A stretch of 5,525 nt of DNA, taken from Chloroflexota bacterium (GTDB lineage Bacteria > Chloroflexota > Limnocylindria > Limnocylindrales > CSP1-4). The notes beneath the pieces are model-generated. The model saw nothing but the letters and a program-made list of their open reading frames with translations. It had not been told where the DNA came from and ran no database searches. A program made the position numbers and the translations under genes. Positions 4,856 through 5,525 of the stretch are shown here, in pieces. The DNA is taken from positions 1 to 5,525 of the forward strand of contig JAKAMV010000691.1 in the NCBI GenBank assembly GCA_021812735.1. Reading direction: 5' to 3'. The number at the start of each line of letters is the position of its first letter. The stretch's first letter is position 1.

Positions 4856-5269
4856 CTATGGCTCGAAGTCGAGGCTCCTCAGGTGCCGCGGCCGGAGCAC
4901 CGCGAGCGGGCGGCGGTCGAAGGCGGCCACCCGCCGGACCCCGAGCCGCTCCGCTGTCGCCACGAGCACGGCGTCGGCCAGTCGCGGCCGATGCTCGGCC
5001 GCCTCCCCCATCAACTCGCCCGCCCGGCGCAGGTCATCGGGCGTGGGCGTCACCAGGCGGATGGAGCCGGCCACTATGCTCTCGAGCACGGCCAAACTGG
5101 CGGCGGCGCCCAGCTCCCGCTGGAGCAGGACGTCGAGCTCCGCGAGCGACAGCGCGCCAAGCAGGAGCGGCTCGTCGACGCGCTCGAACCAGGCCACTGC
5201 GGCCGAGTGGTTGAGGTCGGCCGCGTCGGCCGCCGCCACGACCGCGGAGGGATCGAGCAGCACCGCCAC
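4856..5269 (-). CDS. vapC: PIN-domain ribonuclease toxin, VapC family (137 aa)
   Basis: A full-length PIN domain with the expected acidic metal-binding residues in order: Asp6 in AVLLDPSAVVA (2–12), Glu44 in LSLAELDVLL (40–49), Asp99 in RLADAVLVATAERLG (96–110) and Asp118 in VAAFDRR (114–120). VapC toxins are Mg2+-dependent endoribonucleases that cut tRNA or rRNA and halt translation until bound by the antitoxin; the target of this one cannot be read from the sequence. The start is GTG 5269, placed immediately after the antitoxin's TAG (5272–5270) with no gap. GTG codon 3 is an alternative start. No clear Shine–Dalgarno is present, so translation is probably coupled to the antitoxin. All key residues are intact, so it is likely active. 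The usual Thr/Ser after the first Asp is replaced by Pro (DPS), a minor variant. Confidence 0.92.
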   Translation of the reverse strand: MAVLLDPSAVVAAADAADLNHSAAVAWFERVDEPLLLGALSLAELDVLLQRELGAAASLAVLESIVAGSIRLVTPTPDDLRRAGELMGEAAEHRPRLADAVLVATAERLGVRRVAAFDRRPLAVLRPRHLRSLDFEP

Positions 5270-5515
5270 CTAGCCGCCCTGCCGCCGCCCCGCGTCGCGC
5301 CGCACGATCGCCCGCCCGTCCAGGGACAGGCGGCCGTGGCCGCTGCGCCCGATGGCTAGGAACGGGAACTCGGGTGCCGTGCCGTGGGAGTCCAGCCACG
5401 CCTCCAGCGCGGCCGCGATCACCGAGGTCTTGGTGGTGCGCTGACGGTGCGCGTGCCGGTCGATGCGGTCGAGCAGATCGGCGTCGAGCAGGATGGTGGT
5501 CCGGACGGTCTTCAT
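5270..5515 (-). CDS. vapB: Ribbon-helix-helix (CopG/VapB-type) antitoxin (81 aa)
   Basis: Residues 1–42 form a ribbon-helix-helix DNA-binding domain: beta strand KTVRTTILLD (2–11), helix DADLLDRIDRHAHRQ (11–25), turn TTKT (27–30), helix SVIAAALEAWLDS (31–43). The C-terminal part contains PFLAIGRSGHGRLS (51–64), matching the 'GIGRSG' segment that many RHH antitoxins use to wrap and inhibit their PIN partner. It is encoded directly before the VapC gene, with the stop adjoining the toxin's GTG, as in vapBC operons. Antitoxin alone or with toxin normally binds its own promoter. ATG 5515 is the only start that gives the complete strand. No Shine–Dalgarno lies in the 10 bases remaining before the window edge, so the leader is unresolved and a leaderless start is possible. 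Confidence 0.9.
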   Translation of the reverse strand: MKTVRTTILLDADLLDRIDRHAHRQRTTKTSVIAAALEAWLDSHGTAPEFPFLAIGRSGHGRLSLDGRAIVRRDAGRRQGG

Positions 5516-5525
5516 ATGACGTCAT
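5516..5525. promoter_or_regulatory. 10-bp palindrome directly upstream of the antitoxin gene
   Basis: ATGACGTCAT is perfectly palindromic and abuts the antitoxin ATG at the window edge. Its position fits an autoregulatory operator for the ribbon-helix-helix protein. RHH antitoxins often bind several such half-sites, and any others would lie beyond the window. Confidence 0.4.

Noticed and set aside
4097..5359. Plus-strand 420-codon frame over the RDD and VapBC genes
   Set aside because: It is out of frame with RDD and antisense to VapBC, and crosses the strong terminator at 4782–4808.

Overview
This is a very GC-rich window (G/C-dominated third codon positions, GTG starts, strong AGGAGG-type ribosome binding sites, one apparently leaderless gene). 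The gene set is a PspA/IM30 protein, an ArsR–SRPBCC–VOC cassette, a proline-rich RDD membrane protein and a VapBC-type pair. This fits a high-GC actinobacterial chromosome; a Thermoleophilia/Solirubrobacterales-like source is possible but is only an impression. There is no phage, IS, CRISPR, rRNA or tRNA signal.

Layout. (1) 1–594, plus strand: the 3' part of a PspA/IM30-family coiled-coil protein whose start lies outside the window, followed by a GC-rich hairpin (602–642). (2) About 600–907: some 300 bp with no convincing gene, possibly holding the decayed 3' end of a minus-strand gene. (3) 908–1090, minus: a 60-residue arginine-rich small protein of unknown function with a good ribosome binding site. 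It lies downstream of a Crp/Fnr-family regulator (1257–1976, minus). The gap between them holds a perfect 14-bp palindrome with the half-site spacing of an FNR box, suitably placed upstream of a possible promoter. (4) 2094–3511, minus: a tight operon read as ArsR repressor, then SRPBCC/AHSA1-like protein, then VOC/PhnB-like protein. Its promoter (TTGACA, 17 bp, TTGAAT) puts the predicted transcript start on or next to an ATG, so the first gene is probably translated leaderless. A perfect 7-2-7 palindrome, the likely ArsR operator, lies over the first codons. (5) 3639–3953, minus: a basic 104-residue protein of unknown function ending in an AT-hook-like tail that is encoded by a 13-bp tandem duplication. 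(6) 3954–4145: a divergent intergenic region with a perfect 15-bp-stem hairpin and a good plus-strand promoter for (7) 4146–4757, an RDD-family membrane protein with a Pro/Gly/Gln-rich cytosolic N-terminus. (8) A 12-bp-stem terminator (4782–4808) between convergent genes. (9) 4856–5515, minus: a ribbon-helix-helix antitoxin followed, with no gap, by a PIN-domain VapC toxin. A 10-bp palindrome sits directly upstream of the antitoxin at the window edge.

The window looks like ordinary chromosome carrying several small self-regulated units: the ArsR cassette, the Crp/small-protein pair and the toxin–antitoxin pair. The best leads are regulatory architecture (leaderless ArsR gene with an in-gene operator, FNR-spaced palindrome) and two unrecognised small basic proteins. 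I found no evidence for a large undescribed multi-gene system.
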